From assembly GCA_002399445.1 (NCBI GenBank), contig DHDR01000029.1, positions 5,574 to 69,573 of the forward strand: 64,000 nt of DNA, written 5' to 3'. Both the position numbers and the translations under genes were made by a program. Source of the DNA: Ruminococcaceae bacterium UBA4871. Its GTDB lineage: Bacteria > Bacillota > Clostridia > Oscillospirales > Acutalibacteraceae. The notes below the pieces were generated by a model. It was not told where the DNA came from. It saw only the letters and a list, made by a program, of their open reading frames with translations, and did not search any database. Positions 35,536 through 43,455 of this stretch are shown here, in pieces (position 1 is the stretch's first letter; every line of letters starts with the position of its first letter).

Positions 35536-36795
35536 ATGAGCAAACTGTTGATAATCGGCTGCGGCGGCGTTGCCAGTGTCGCCATCCAAAAATGCTGTCA
35601 AAACAGCGACGTTTTTTCTGAACTGTGCATTGCCAGCCGTACAAAGTCAAAATGTGATGCGATGAAAGCAAAGCTGGAAGGTAAAACCCGAACAAAAATA
35701 ACCACTGCTCAAGTGGACGCAAATGACGAGCAGGCCCTGAAAAGTCTAATGAACCGCTATGGACCCAAAACCGTGCTGAATGTCGCACTTCCCTATCAGG
35801 ATTTGACCATCATGGATGCTTGCCTTGCGTGTGGTGTCAATTATGTGGACACCGCAAATTATGAACCGGAAAATACGGATGACCCCGCATGGCGTGCCAT
35901 ATATGAAAAGCGCTGCAAAGAGCTGGGCTTTACTGCGTATTTCGACTACAGCTGGCAATGGGCTTATCGAAAAAAGTATGAGGAAGCCGGTCTGACCGCC
36001 CTGCTCGGTTCCGGTTTTGACCCCGGTGTAACCAGCGTCTTTTCCGCTTATGCCCAAAAACACTATTTTGACCAAATTGATACGATTGATATTCTTGACT
36101 GCAATGGCGGCGATAACGGCTGCGCTTTTGCTACAAATTTTAATCCGGAAATCAATCTTCGGGAAGTTTCTGCAAACGGAAGTTACTGGGAAAACGGCCG
36201 TTGGATTGAAACGAAACCAATGGAAATCAAACGGGAATACGATTTTCCGCAGGTCGGTCAAAAAGATATGTACCTGCTTCATCATGAGGAAATTGAATCT
36301 TTGGCAAAAAACATTCCGGGCATTAAACGAATCCGCTTCTTCATGACATTCGGTCAAAGCTATCTGACACATATGAAATGTCTGGAAGATGTCGGCATGC
36401 TTTCCACAAGTCCGGTGGAATTTGAGGGAAGAGAAATTGTGCCCATTCAATTTCTGAAAACACTTTTGCCGGATCCCGCTTCCCTCGGCCCACGTACAAA
36501 GGGCAAAACCAACATCGGCTGTCTCTTCAGCGGCACGAAAGATGGGAAAAAACGGACCATTTATCTTTACAATGTCTGTGACCATCAAGCGTGCTATCGG
36601 GAACTGGGCAGTCAAGCGGTCAGCTATACGACCGGTGTGCCTGCCATGATTGGAACGGCGCTCGTGACCAGCGGCGTGTGGAATAAAAAAGGAGTTCACA
36701 ATCTGGAAGAATTTGACCCGGATCCTTTTATGGAAATGCTCAACCGCTACGGTCTGCCTTGGACAGTTGAAGAATCACCTGAAACTGTAGGATAG
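35536..36795 (+). CDS. carboxy(nor)spermidine dehydrogenase (saccharopine-dehydrogenase family)
   Basis: The 419-residue protein begins with a Rossmann fold (LLIIGCGGVASVAIQKC). It has ANYEPENTDDPAW and GSGFDPGVTSVFSAYA, characteristic of the carboxyspermidine dehydrogenase branch rather than lysine biosynthesis. It condenses aspartate semialdehyde with putrescine (or diaminopropane) to carboxyspermidine (carboxynorspermidine). It abuts speE directly and is followed four bases later by the decarboxylase, so the pair forms the alternative spermidine route. Confidence 0.92.
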   Translation: MSKLLIIGCGGVASVAIQKCCQNSDVFSELCIASRTKSKCDAMKAKLEGKTRTKITTAQVDANDEQALKSLMNRYGPKTVLNVALPYQDLTIMDACLACGVNYVDTANYEPENTDDPAWRAIYEKRCKELGFTAYFDYSWQWAYRKKYEEAGLTALLGSGFDPGVTSVFSAYAQKHYFDQIDTIDILDCNGGDNGCAFATNFNPEINLREVSANGSYWENGRWIETKPMEIKREYDFPQVGQKDMYLLHHEEIESLAKNIPGIKRIRFFMTFGQSYLTHMKCLEDVGMLSTSPVEFEGREIVPIQFLKTLLPDPASLGPRTKGKTNIGCLFSGTKDGKKRTIYLYNVCDHQACYRELGSQAVSYTTGVPAMIGTALVTSGVWNKKGVHNLEEFDPDPFMEMLNRYGLPWTVEESPETVG

Positions 36796-36799
36796 AATA

Positions 36800-37939
36800 A
36801 TGAAAATCAAAGATCTTCATACTCCGGTTTATCTGATAGATGAAGCGAAACTGGAAAATAATCTGAAAATTCTGCAGCGTGTTCAGCAGCACACCGGCTG
36901 CCATATTCTGCTGGCACAGAAAGCTTTTTCTATGTTTCGGGTTTACCCGCTGGTTCGAAAGTATCTTTGCGGAACAGCTTCCAGCGGGTTATATGAAGCG
37001 CGTCTGGCATATGAAGAAATGGGCGGCGAGAACCATGTGTTTTGTCCTGCCTATACCGCATCGGAGATGACGGAACTCTGCCGCATCTGCGACCATATCA
37101 TTTTTAATTCCCTGTCTCAGCTCGAACGGCATCGCTCCCAGTGGGAAAAAGCCGCAGCAGAAAGCGGTTTAAGTGTTGGTCTGCGCATCAATCCGGAATG
37201 TTCCACACAAAAGGGCCATGCAATCTATGATCCCTGTGCTCCCGGTTCGCGACTGGGCATCCGGCGGGCAGACCTTCCCAATACCCTGCCAGAAGGTGTG
37301 GAAGGCCTGCATCTACACACGCTCTGCGAGCAAAATGCTGATGCACTGGTAGAAACTTTCCGCGCTGTAGAACAGCATTTTGGTCCATTCTTGCACCAGA
37401 TTCAGTGGATAAACCTTGGCGGCGGGCACCACATCACACGGCCCGGCTATCGCATCTCCGTACTGGAGTCTCTTATCCTGCATATCCGCCAAACATATAG
37501 ACTGGAAGTATATTTGGAACCGGGAGAGGCCGTTGCGCTCAACGCCGGATATCTTTTAACAGAAGTCATGGATATTGTGGAAAGCGGACTGCCTATCCTG
37601 ATTCTGGACACATCCGCTGCCTGCCACATGCCGGATGTGCTGGAGATGCCCTACCGGCCGCCTTTGCGCGGAGCCGGCCTGCCTGGTGAAAAAGCAGTCA
37701 CGTGCCGGCTCGCTTCCCGCACCTGCCTTGCCGGAGACGTCATTGGAGATTACAGCTTTAACCGAATGCCGAAAATTGGGGACCGGTTGGTTTTTGAGGA
37801 TATGGCTATTTACACCATGGTTAAAAACAACACATTTAACGGCATGCCGCTGCCGGATATTGCTCTGCTTCATCCCGATGGTAATTGTGAAATTGTTCGC
37901 CGCTTTGGCTATGAAGACTTTAAGGGGAGGCTTTCCTAA
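36800..37939 (+). CDS. nspC: carboxynorspermidine decarboxylase
   Basis: The 379-residue PLP enzyme of the alanine-racemase-fold decarboxylase group has the PLP Lys in HILLAQKAFSMF, the glycine loop INLGGGHHITRPGY, and TCLAGDVIGDYSF with the catalytic Cys/Asp region. It decarboxylates carboxyspermidine to spermidine. Its stop overlaps the aguA start by one base (TAATG), so translation is coupled. Confidence 0.94.
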   Translation: MKIKDLHTPVYLIDEAKLENNLKILQRVQQHTGCHILLAQKAFSMFRVYPLVRKYLCGTASSGLYEARLAYEEMGGENHVFCPAYTASEMTELCRICDHIIFNSLSQLERHRSQWEKAAAESGLSVGLRINPECSTQKGHAIYDPCAPGSRLGIRRADLPNTLPEGVEGLHLHTLCEQNADALVETFRAVEQHFGPFLHQIQWINLGGGHHITRPGYRISVLESLILHIRQTYRLEVYLEPGEAVALNAGYLLTEVMDIVESGLPILILDTSAACHMPDVLEMPYRPPLRGAGLPGEKAVTCRLASRTCLAGDVIGDYSFNRMPKIGDRLVFEDMAIYTMVKNNTFNGMPLPDIALLHPDGNCEIVRRFGYEDFKGRLS

Positions 37940-39066
37940 TGCAGCTCCTCCACAGCACACCTGCCGCAGACCACTTTACCATGCCTGCAGAGTTTTCGCC
38001 TCATGCTGCCACGGTGCTTATCTGGCCCATCCGCCCCGGCAGTTGGGGAACTGACCCCTCGTCTGCGCAGCAGGCGTTTTGTCAGGTAATCGAAAGGATT
38101 TTAGAAAGCGAACCGGTCTTTTTACTGGCTGGAAAAGCAAACGTCCAAGAGGCACAGGAGGCCACCTGCAGACTTCAAAGACACAACCGCGTAACCGTGC
38201 TTCCTATTGAAAGTGATGATGCATGGGCGCGGGATGTCGGTCCCACTTTTGTAACCAATAGAAAACAAGTGCGCGGGATCAGCTGGCGCTTTAATGCATG
38301 GGGCGGCCACACAGACGGCCTTTATGCCCATTGGGAAAAGGATGATGCACTGGCCCCTGCTCTGTGTGAAGCACTCGGCTGCCCCTGCTATGATGCAGGA
38401 GATTTCGTACTGGAAGGTGGTTCTATCCACACCGATGGTGAGGGGACCCTCCTGACAACAGAAAGCTGTTTGCTCAGTGCAGGGCGGAATCCAAACCTCA
38501 GCCGCGAGCAAATCGAAAAAAAGCTGAAAACATTTTTGGGAATACAAAAAATTCTTTGGCTTCCGCGTGGAATTTATCACGACGAAACGAATGAGCATGT
38601 AGATAATGTCTGCGCTTTTACCGCTCCCGGGAAAGTGGTGCTTGCATGGACGGAAGACCGTTCCGACCCACAGTTTCCCCTGTCTTCGGCTTGTCTCGCT
38701 TATCTGGAGAAGCAGACCGATGCAAAAGGGCGCAAACTGCAGATTACTAAACTGCCAATACCGGAGCATCCCATCTGCTGTTCGGAGAAAGATTGTGCCG
38801 CCTATTCGTTTGAACCCGGAGAAGATACGCGCGAACCCGGTGAACGGCTCGCCGCCAGTTATGTGAATTTTTATTTCACCAATGAATCTGTATTGATACC
38901 CCAGTTTGGCGGCGAAAACAGAGAAAGTGATGCGCGCGCTTTTAAAATTCTGCAACAGCTCTGCCCCAGCCGTAAAATGATTGGAATCCCGGCACGCGCA
39001 ATCTTACAAGGCGGTGGAAACATTCACTGCATTACGCAGCAAATTCCGAAAGGAGAAGAAAAATGA
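37939..39066 (+). CDS. aguA: agmatine deiminase
   Basis: The 375-residue pentein-fold enzyme shows WARDVGPTFV, the RWNAWGGH-like motif FNAWGGHTDG, FVLEGGSIHTDGEGT and the catalytic Cys in GGGNIHCITQQIP. It converts agmatine from SpeA to N-carbamoylputrescine plus ammonia in the cytoplasm. It is coupled to nspC and overlaps aguB by four bases. Confidence 0.97.
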   Translation: MQLLHSTPAADHFTMPAEFSPHAATVLIWPIRPGSWGTDPSSAQQAFCQVIERILESEPVFLLAGKANVQEAQEATCRLQRHNRVTVLPIESDDAWARDVGPTFVTNRKQVRGISWRFNAWGGHTDGLYAHWEKDDALAPALCEALGCPCYDAGDFVLEGGSIHTDGEGTLLTTESCLLSAGRNPNLSREQIEKKLKTFLGIQKILWLPRGIYHDETNEHVDNVCAFTAPGKVVLAWTEDRSDPQFPLSSACLAYLEKQTDAKGRKLQITKLPIPEHPICCSEKDCAAYSFEPGEDTREPGERLAASYVNFYFTNESVLIPQFGGENRESDARAFKILQQLCPSRKMIGIPARAILQGGGNIHCITQQIPKGEEK

Positions 39067-39938
39067 GCCTGACAACTGTCTCCGTTCTTCAAATGCACTG
39101 CAAAGATTCAGTAGAAGAAAATCTTGCAACTGCCGAAGCACTTACCCGACAAGCTGCCGCAGAGGGTGCACAAATTGTCCTGCTGCCGGAATTGTTTGAG
39201 CACCCTTACTTCTGCCAGCAACGCCGTTATGATTTCTATAAATATGCCGTTCCAGTCTCAGAAAGCCCTGCTGTCAGATGCTTCTCTGCACTTGCTGCAG
39301 AACTCGGTATTGTTGTGCCGGTCAGTTTCTATGAAAAAGATGGGACTCAGCTTTTTAATTCCGTTGCCGTCATTGATGCTGACGGCAGCGTGCTGGGTGT
39401 CTACCGCAAGACACATATTCCTGATGATCATTATTATCAGGAAAAATTTTACTTTACTCCCGGAAACACTGGATTTCGTGTTTGGAATACCCGCTTTGGA
39501 AAAATCGGCATCGGGATCTGCTGGGATCAGTGGTTTCCGGAAACTGCACGGTGCCTAACCTTAAACGGTGCAGATATTCTGCTCTTTCCAACTGCTATTG
39601 GCAGCGAGCCTATTCTGAATGTAGACAGTTCCGGCCATTGGCAGCGAACAATGCAAGGCCACGCCGCGGCAAATATTATTCCCGTGGCAGCAGCAAACCG
39701 CTACGGAACAGAGTCTGTCGCTCCCTGTCCGGAAAACGGAAACCAGAAATCCAGCCTGTGCTTTTATGGCACCAGTTTTTTGACCGATGACACCGGCGCT
39801 GTCTTAAAGCAGGCACCACGTTCCGGCGAAGCAGTCTTAACCGTGCAATACGATTTCCCTGCAATCCGGGAAGCCAGACTTTCCTGGGGACTTTTTCGTG
39901 ACCGCCGTCCGGAATGCTACTCTCCAATTTGCCGGTAG
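39063..39938 (+). CDS. aguB: N-carbamoylputrescine amidase
   Basis: The 291-residue nitrilase-family enzyme has the triad Glu in LLPELFEHPYF, Lys in YRKTHIPDDH and Cys in IGICWDQWFPE. It releases putrescine, CO2 and ammonia from N-carbamoylputrescine, feeding the spermidine enzymes encoded upstream. It is the last gene of the polyamine operon and is followed by a clear terminator. Confidence 0.97.
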   Translation: MSLTTVSVLQMHCKDSVEENLATAEALTRQAAAEGAQIVLLPELFEHPYFCQQRRYDFYKYAVPVSESPAVRCFSALAAELGIVVPVSFYEKDGTQLFNSVAVIDADGSVLGVYRKTHIPDDHYYQEKFYFTPGNTGFRVWNTRFGKIGIGICWDQWFPETARCLTLNGADILLFPTAIGSEPILNVDSSGHWQRTMQGHAAANIIPVAAANRYGTESVAPCPENGNQKSSLCFYGTSFLTDDTGAVLKQAPRSGEAVLTVQYDFPAIREARLSWGLFRDRRPECYSPICR

Positions 39939-39973
39939 AGGTTTTTAAATCAACATTGATTGAATAATAAAAG

Positions 39974-40022
39974 AAAGGCAGTTTTTCAGTTGGATACAAA
40001 TCCGTCTGGAAAGCTGCTTTTT
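39974..40022 (+). terminator. terminator of the polyamine operon
   Basis: GCAGTTTTTCAG...CTGGAAAGCTGC with inner GGAT/ATCC, followed by TTTTT. An A-run on the left allows weaker action on the minus strand for the ECF S gene. Confidence 0.8.
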
Positions 40023-40048
40023 GCATTCTAAAAATTCTATTCCTCATG

Positions 40049-40600
40049 TTATTCTGTCTGTTTCTTTCTGCACACCGGAATCAAATGCGATTTTTCCAGT
40101 GCTAACACAAGAATCGGAATGAGAATCAGCTGAATAATCATGCCCGGCAAGCTGGTCACAAAATAGCCAGTTACCCACATGGCAATCGAATAATGTCCAG
40201 CCGAAAAAATCAAGGCTTTCACAATGCCGGAAATCACACGCCCACTCATCATGGCAATAATCAGACTGATATATAAATCCGCTGTTCTTTTCCCTGTATG
40301 TACCACCTGCAAAACCAAACCGGAAATACAGCCGTAGGAAGCCAGTTCAATCATCATAGGCGGCAGATATGCCATTGGCGGCATTTGTGTAATTAAGGAA
40401 GATAAAAGCGGCCCTGTTAACCCACAAAACAAACCAAAAGGCGCCCCACAAATTAAGCCGCAAAGCAAAACCGGAATATGCATGGGCGAATAAATGGTCC
40501 CCCCATCCGGAATCGCATGAAATGCTAACGGAAGCACGACACACAACGCAATGCACAATGCTGTGATAACTGATTTTTTTATATGGGACATTTTTCTCAT
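40049..40600 (-). CDS. ECF transporter S component, substrate unknown
   Basis: The 183-residue protein has about five to six membrane helices and the general S-component look: a short basic N-terminus, then ITALCIALCVVLPLAFHAIP, and YSPMHIPVLLCGLICGAPFGLFCG with the conserved HIPV motif of a DUF-type vitamin S component. It lies 30 bases behind the EcfT gene, on the same strand. Substrate cannot be deduced; no riboswitch is seen before it. Confidence 0.8.
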   Translation of the reverse strand: MRKMSHIKKSVITALCIALCVVLPLAFHAIPDGGTIYSPMHIPVLLCGLICGAPFGLFCGLTGPLLSSLITQMPPMAYLPPMMIELASYGCISGLVLQVVHTGKRTADLYISLIIAMMSGRVISGIVKALIFSAGHYSIAMWVTGYFVTSLPGMIIQLILIPILVLALEKSHLIPVCRKKQTE

Positions 40601-40629
40601 ATCAATTTCCTCACTTATAATAATTTATT

Positions 40630-41427
40630 CTATAATTTCGGCAAGAAAAACTGAGCGGTACAAATTGCCGCACACCCGGCAAGAACCAAACAGTCTGACG
40701 GAGCCAGCGACTTCTGCTTCCAATGCGTACGCCGACTCGCATTTTGGTAACAGCGGGCCTCCATAGCAGAAGATAAGGCATCCGCGTGCCGAAACGCAGA
40801 CAAAAACAGCGGCAGTACAAGCGGTAATACACTTGCCGCCTTTTCTTTCAGTTGGCGGCTTTCAAACCCTGCGCCGCGGGCCATTTGCGCTTTTTGAATG
40901 GCTTGTGCTTCTTTAGACAAAGTGGGAATAAAACGAAAAGCAATGCTAATCATCATAGCCGCTTCTTCGACAGGAAGGTGAAAAAACTTCAGCGGTTTTA
41001 GCAGACTTCCCAATGCATTTGCAGCCTCTATAGGAGCAGTGGTGCCTGTCAAAACATTGCTCAGCAAAAATATTAAAAATATCCGCAAAACTACATTTAC
41101 ACCTTGCCAAATGCCAGCAATTGTTAGATGAAAGATCCACCAGGACCAAATCACTCCGCTTCCATCGAAAAAAAATGCATTCATAAAAAAGAGCACTGCG
41201 AAAAAGCACCATATTCCACGAAAAGAACCTAAAAGAATCTTTTGGGGGAGTTTGGAAAGAGAAACCACTATTAAAATGATACTGACGATCCATGCATACT
41301 GTAACGGCCCTGAAGCTGTCGCAGCAGCCGCCAGAAGAATGAGGTAACTGATAATTTTAATACGGGCATCAAGCTGATGAATCGGAGAATTTCCGGGAAA
41401 AAACTGACCAATCGATAGACTGCTCAA
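40630..41427 (-). CDS. ECF transporter transmembrane component EcfT
   Basis: The 265-residue CbiQ-type membrane protein has the two cytoplasmic coupling motifs, AQMARGAGFE and AMEARCYQ, that dock the ATPases. N-terminal HQLDARIKII is also typical. It is transcribed before its S component. No EcfA ATPase gene is adjacent, so the pair probably uses ATPases encoded elsewhere. Confidence 0.88.
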   Translation of the reverse strand: MSSLSIGQFFPGNSPIHQLDARIKIISYLILLAAAATASGPLQYAWIVSIILIVVSLSKLPQKILLGSFRGIWCFFAVLFFMNAFFFDGSGVIWSWWIFHLTIAGIWQGVNVVLRIFLIFLLSNVLTGTTAPIEAANALGSLLKPLKFFHLPVEEAAMMISIAFRFIPTLSKEAQAIQKAQMARGAGFESRQLKEKAASVLPLVLPLFLSAFRHADALSSAMEARCYQNASRRTHWKQKSLAPSDCLVLAGCAAICTAQFFLPKL

Positions 41428-41667
41428 GTAAACTCACCACCATTTGGGAAGAAAAAAGCCATGAAAGTTTTGTCTCCTTACTGGAAACGCAATACCTTCA
41501 TGGCAATTGAAATTCTTTAAGAAATTCAGTTTTAAAATCATTGTGTTCAAATATTTGAGTCGCTTGAAAAATAAAATTTATCCTATCCGCTTCAGCAGAC
41601 AGCTGCCCCTTCAGGTGGCAGCAAAAAATCAATCATCAAATTATTATCACAATTCATCAAAAAAGTA
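41428..41667. other. short non-coding region with two hairpins
   Basis: GCCATGAA/TTCATGGC (around 41458-41515) and TGCCCC/GGTGGCA (around 41609-41625) can form stems, the latter followed by A-rich sequence on plus. A promoter for the EcfT gene is presumed but not clear. Confidence 0.35.
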
Positions 41668-42072
41668 TCAGCAGCTTTTTTGAATGCTATCAACGGCAGC
41701 CTGCACAAGCCTACCAATCGGCAAATCAGAAATGCCTACAATGTAATTATTACAGCGGTTCACGGGAATTAATATGCGCTTGGCCGGACTTTGACCAATC
41801 GCTGCAGCCATAGGAGGGGTTACTTCACCAAGCATCGAATCCGCTACCACAATACTAACAGGACCCACAATGATATCGGCTGTACGACAACCTACGATTA
41901 CAGCATTTTCTCCTGTTGCTGCATTGTCTGCACCAGCTTTCAGCATAGCAGAAGTAGCAGAACTATTTGTCCCAACAGCCATTACAGAAACATTCGGCAT
42001 CCTTTTTTTTATGGCCGCAATCAACTGCTTCCCAATTCCACCACCCTGTCCGTCAATGACTAATATATTCAT
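41668..42072 (-). CDS. DUF3842 family protein
   Basis: The 134-residue protein begins MNILVIDGQGGGIGKQLI, a Rossmann-like dinucleotide loop, and contains TNSSATSAMLKAGA and IVVADSMLGEVTPPMA. It matches the uncharacterised DUF3842 proteins widespread in clostridia. It ends PIGRLVQAAVD. It lies 88 bases behind tuf on the same strand but after a terminator, so it may have its own promoter. Function unknown. Confidence 0.85.
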   Translation of the reverse strand: MNILVIDGQGGGIGKQLIAAIKKRMPNVSVMAVGTNSSATSAMLKAGADNAATGENAVIVGCRTADIIVGPVSIVVADSMLGEVTPPMAAAIGQSPAKRILIPVNRCNNYIVGISDLPIGRLVQAAVDSIQKSC

Positions 42073-42113
42073 AATCTTCGTCCTTTCAAGCCGCCCTGTT
42101 TTATCTATTATAA

Positions 42114-42154
42114 CACAAAAAGCCCTGCCTTCACAGGCAGGGCTTTTAAAAAGT
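42114..42154. terminator. terminator after tuf
   Basis: AAAAGCCCTGCC/GGCAGGGCTTTT perfect stem with T-run on the minus strand; A-run/T-run symmetry makes it bidirectional. Confidence 0.88.
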
Positions 42155-42159
42155 TAAAA

Positions 42160-43362
42160 TTACTCAATAATCTTTGTAACAACACCGGAACCGACTGTGT
42201 GGCCACCTTCACGAATAGAGAAACGAAGGCCTTCTTCAATAGCAATTGGAGCAATCAGTTCAACTTTCATTTCAACATTATCGCCAGGCATACACATCTC
42301 TGTGCCTTCTGGTAAAGTAATAATGCCCGTTACATCTGTTGTACGGAAATAGAACTGAGGACGGTAATTGTTAAAGAACGGAGTATGACGGCCGCCTTCA
42401 TCTTTTGTCAGGACATAGACCTGACCCATAAACTTTGTATGCGGATGAATGGTGCCTGGCTTTGCCAGAACCTGACCACGCTCAACATCCTCACGCTGAA
42501 TGCCGCGAAGCAGAACACCGACATTATCACCAGCCTGAGCAAAATCCAAAGTCTTACGGAACATTTCCAGACCTGTGATAACACTCTTTTTCCGTTCAGT
42601 CGTCAAACCGATAATTTCGATTTCATCGCCGATTTTAGCTGTGCCACGCTCCACACGGCCGGTAGCAACTGTACCACGGCCGGTAATGGTAAACACATCT
42701 TCAACAGGCATCAGGAACGGCTGATCCGATTTACGATCAGGAGTCGGGATGTAGGTATCAACCGCATCCATCAGTTCGATAATGCTCTTATACTCAGGCG
42801 CATTGATATCTGTTGATTTGCTTTCCAAAGCCTGCAGGGCAGAACCACGAATAATCGGAGTCTTGTCACCCGGGAAGCCATATTCATTCAGCAGATCGCG
42901 GATTTCCATTTCAACCAAGTCGAGCAGTTCAGGGTCATCCACCTGATCGCATTTGTTCATATAAACAACGATATAAGGCACACCAACCTGACGGGCAAGG
43001 AGAATGTGTTCACGGGTCTGAGGCATCGGGCCATCAGCCGCGGAAACAACCAAAATTGCACCATCCATCTGGGCTGCACCTGTAATCATGTTTTTAACAT
43101 AGTCAGCATGGCCGGGGCAGTCAACATGCGCATAATGGCGAGTCTTTGTCTGATACTCAACATGAGCTGTATTAATAGTAATACCACGCTCACGCTCTTC
43201 AGGAGCAGAGTCGATGTTGGAGTAATCCTTGAATTCAGCTTCACCCTGCATAGCCAGCACTTTTGTGATAGCAGCGGTCAAGGTCGTTTTGCCATGGTCA
43301 ACGTGACCAATGGTGCCAATGTTTACATGTGGCTTGGATCTGTCGAATTTTTCCTTAGCCAT
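42160..43362 (-). CDS. tuf: elongation factor Tu
   Basis: The 400-residue GTPase has GHVDHGKTTLTAA (P-loop), the effector RGITINTAHVEY, DCPGHADYV and NKCD motifs, then domains II and III to the terminal GSGVVTKIIE. It delivers aminoacyl-tRNA to the ribosome. ATG 43362 is supported by AAGGAGGAA upstream; the longer frame includes the leader. Confidence 0.99.
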   Translation of the reverse strand: MAKEKFDRSKPHVNIGTIGHVDHGKTTLTAAITKVLAMQGEAEFKDYSNIDSAPEERERGITINTAHVEYQTKTRHYAHVDCPGHADYVKNMITGAAQMDGAILVVSAADGPMPQTREHILLARQVGVPYIVVYMNKCDQVDDPELLDLVEMEIRDLLNEYGFPGDKTPIIRGSALQALESKSTDINAPEYKSIIELMDAVDTYIPTPDRKSDQPFLMPVEDVFTITGRGTVATGRVERGTAKIGDEIEIIGLTTERKKSVITGLEMFRKTLDFAQAGDNVGVLLRGIQREDVERGQVLAKPGTIHPHTKFMGQVYVLTKDEGGRHTPFFNNYRPQFYFRTTDVTGIITLPEGTEMCMPGDNVEMKVELIAPIAIEEGLRFSIREGGHTVGSGVVTKIIE

Positions 43363-43455
43363 TGGAAGTTCCTCCTTAATTTTTAATCGTTTTCCCCAAT
43401 GAATGCACATTTATTTTAACAAGAATGCAGGGGAAAATCAAGCAATATTTTGAGA

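Noticed and set aside
35746..36699. 317-residue open frame antisense to the carboxyspermidine dehydrogenase
   Set aside because: Shadow of a well-supported gene on the other strand, no start signal.
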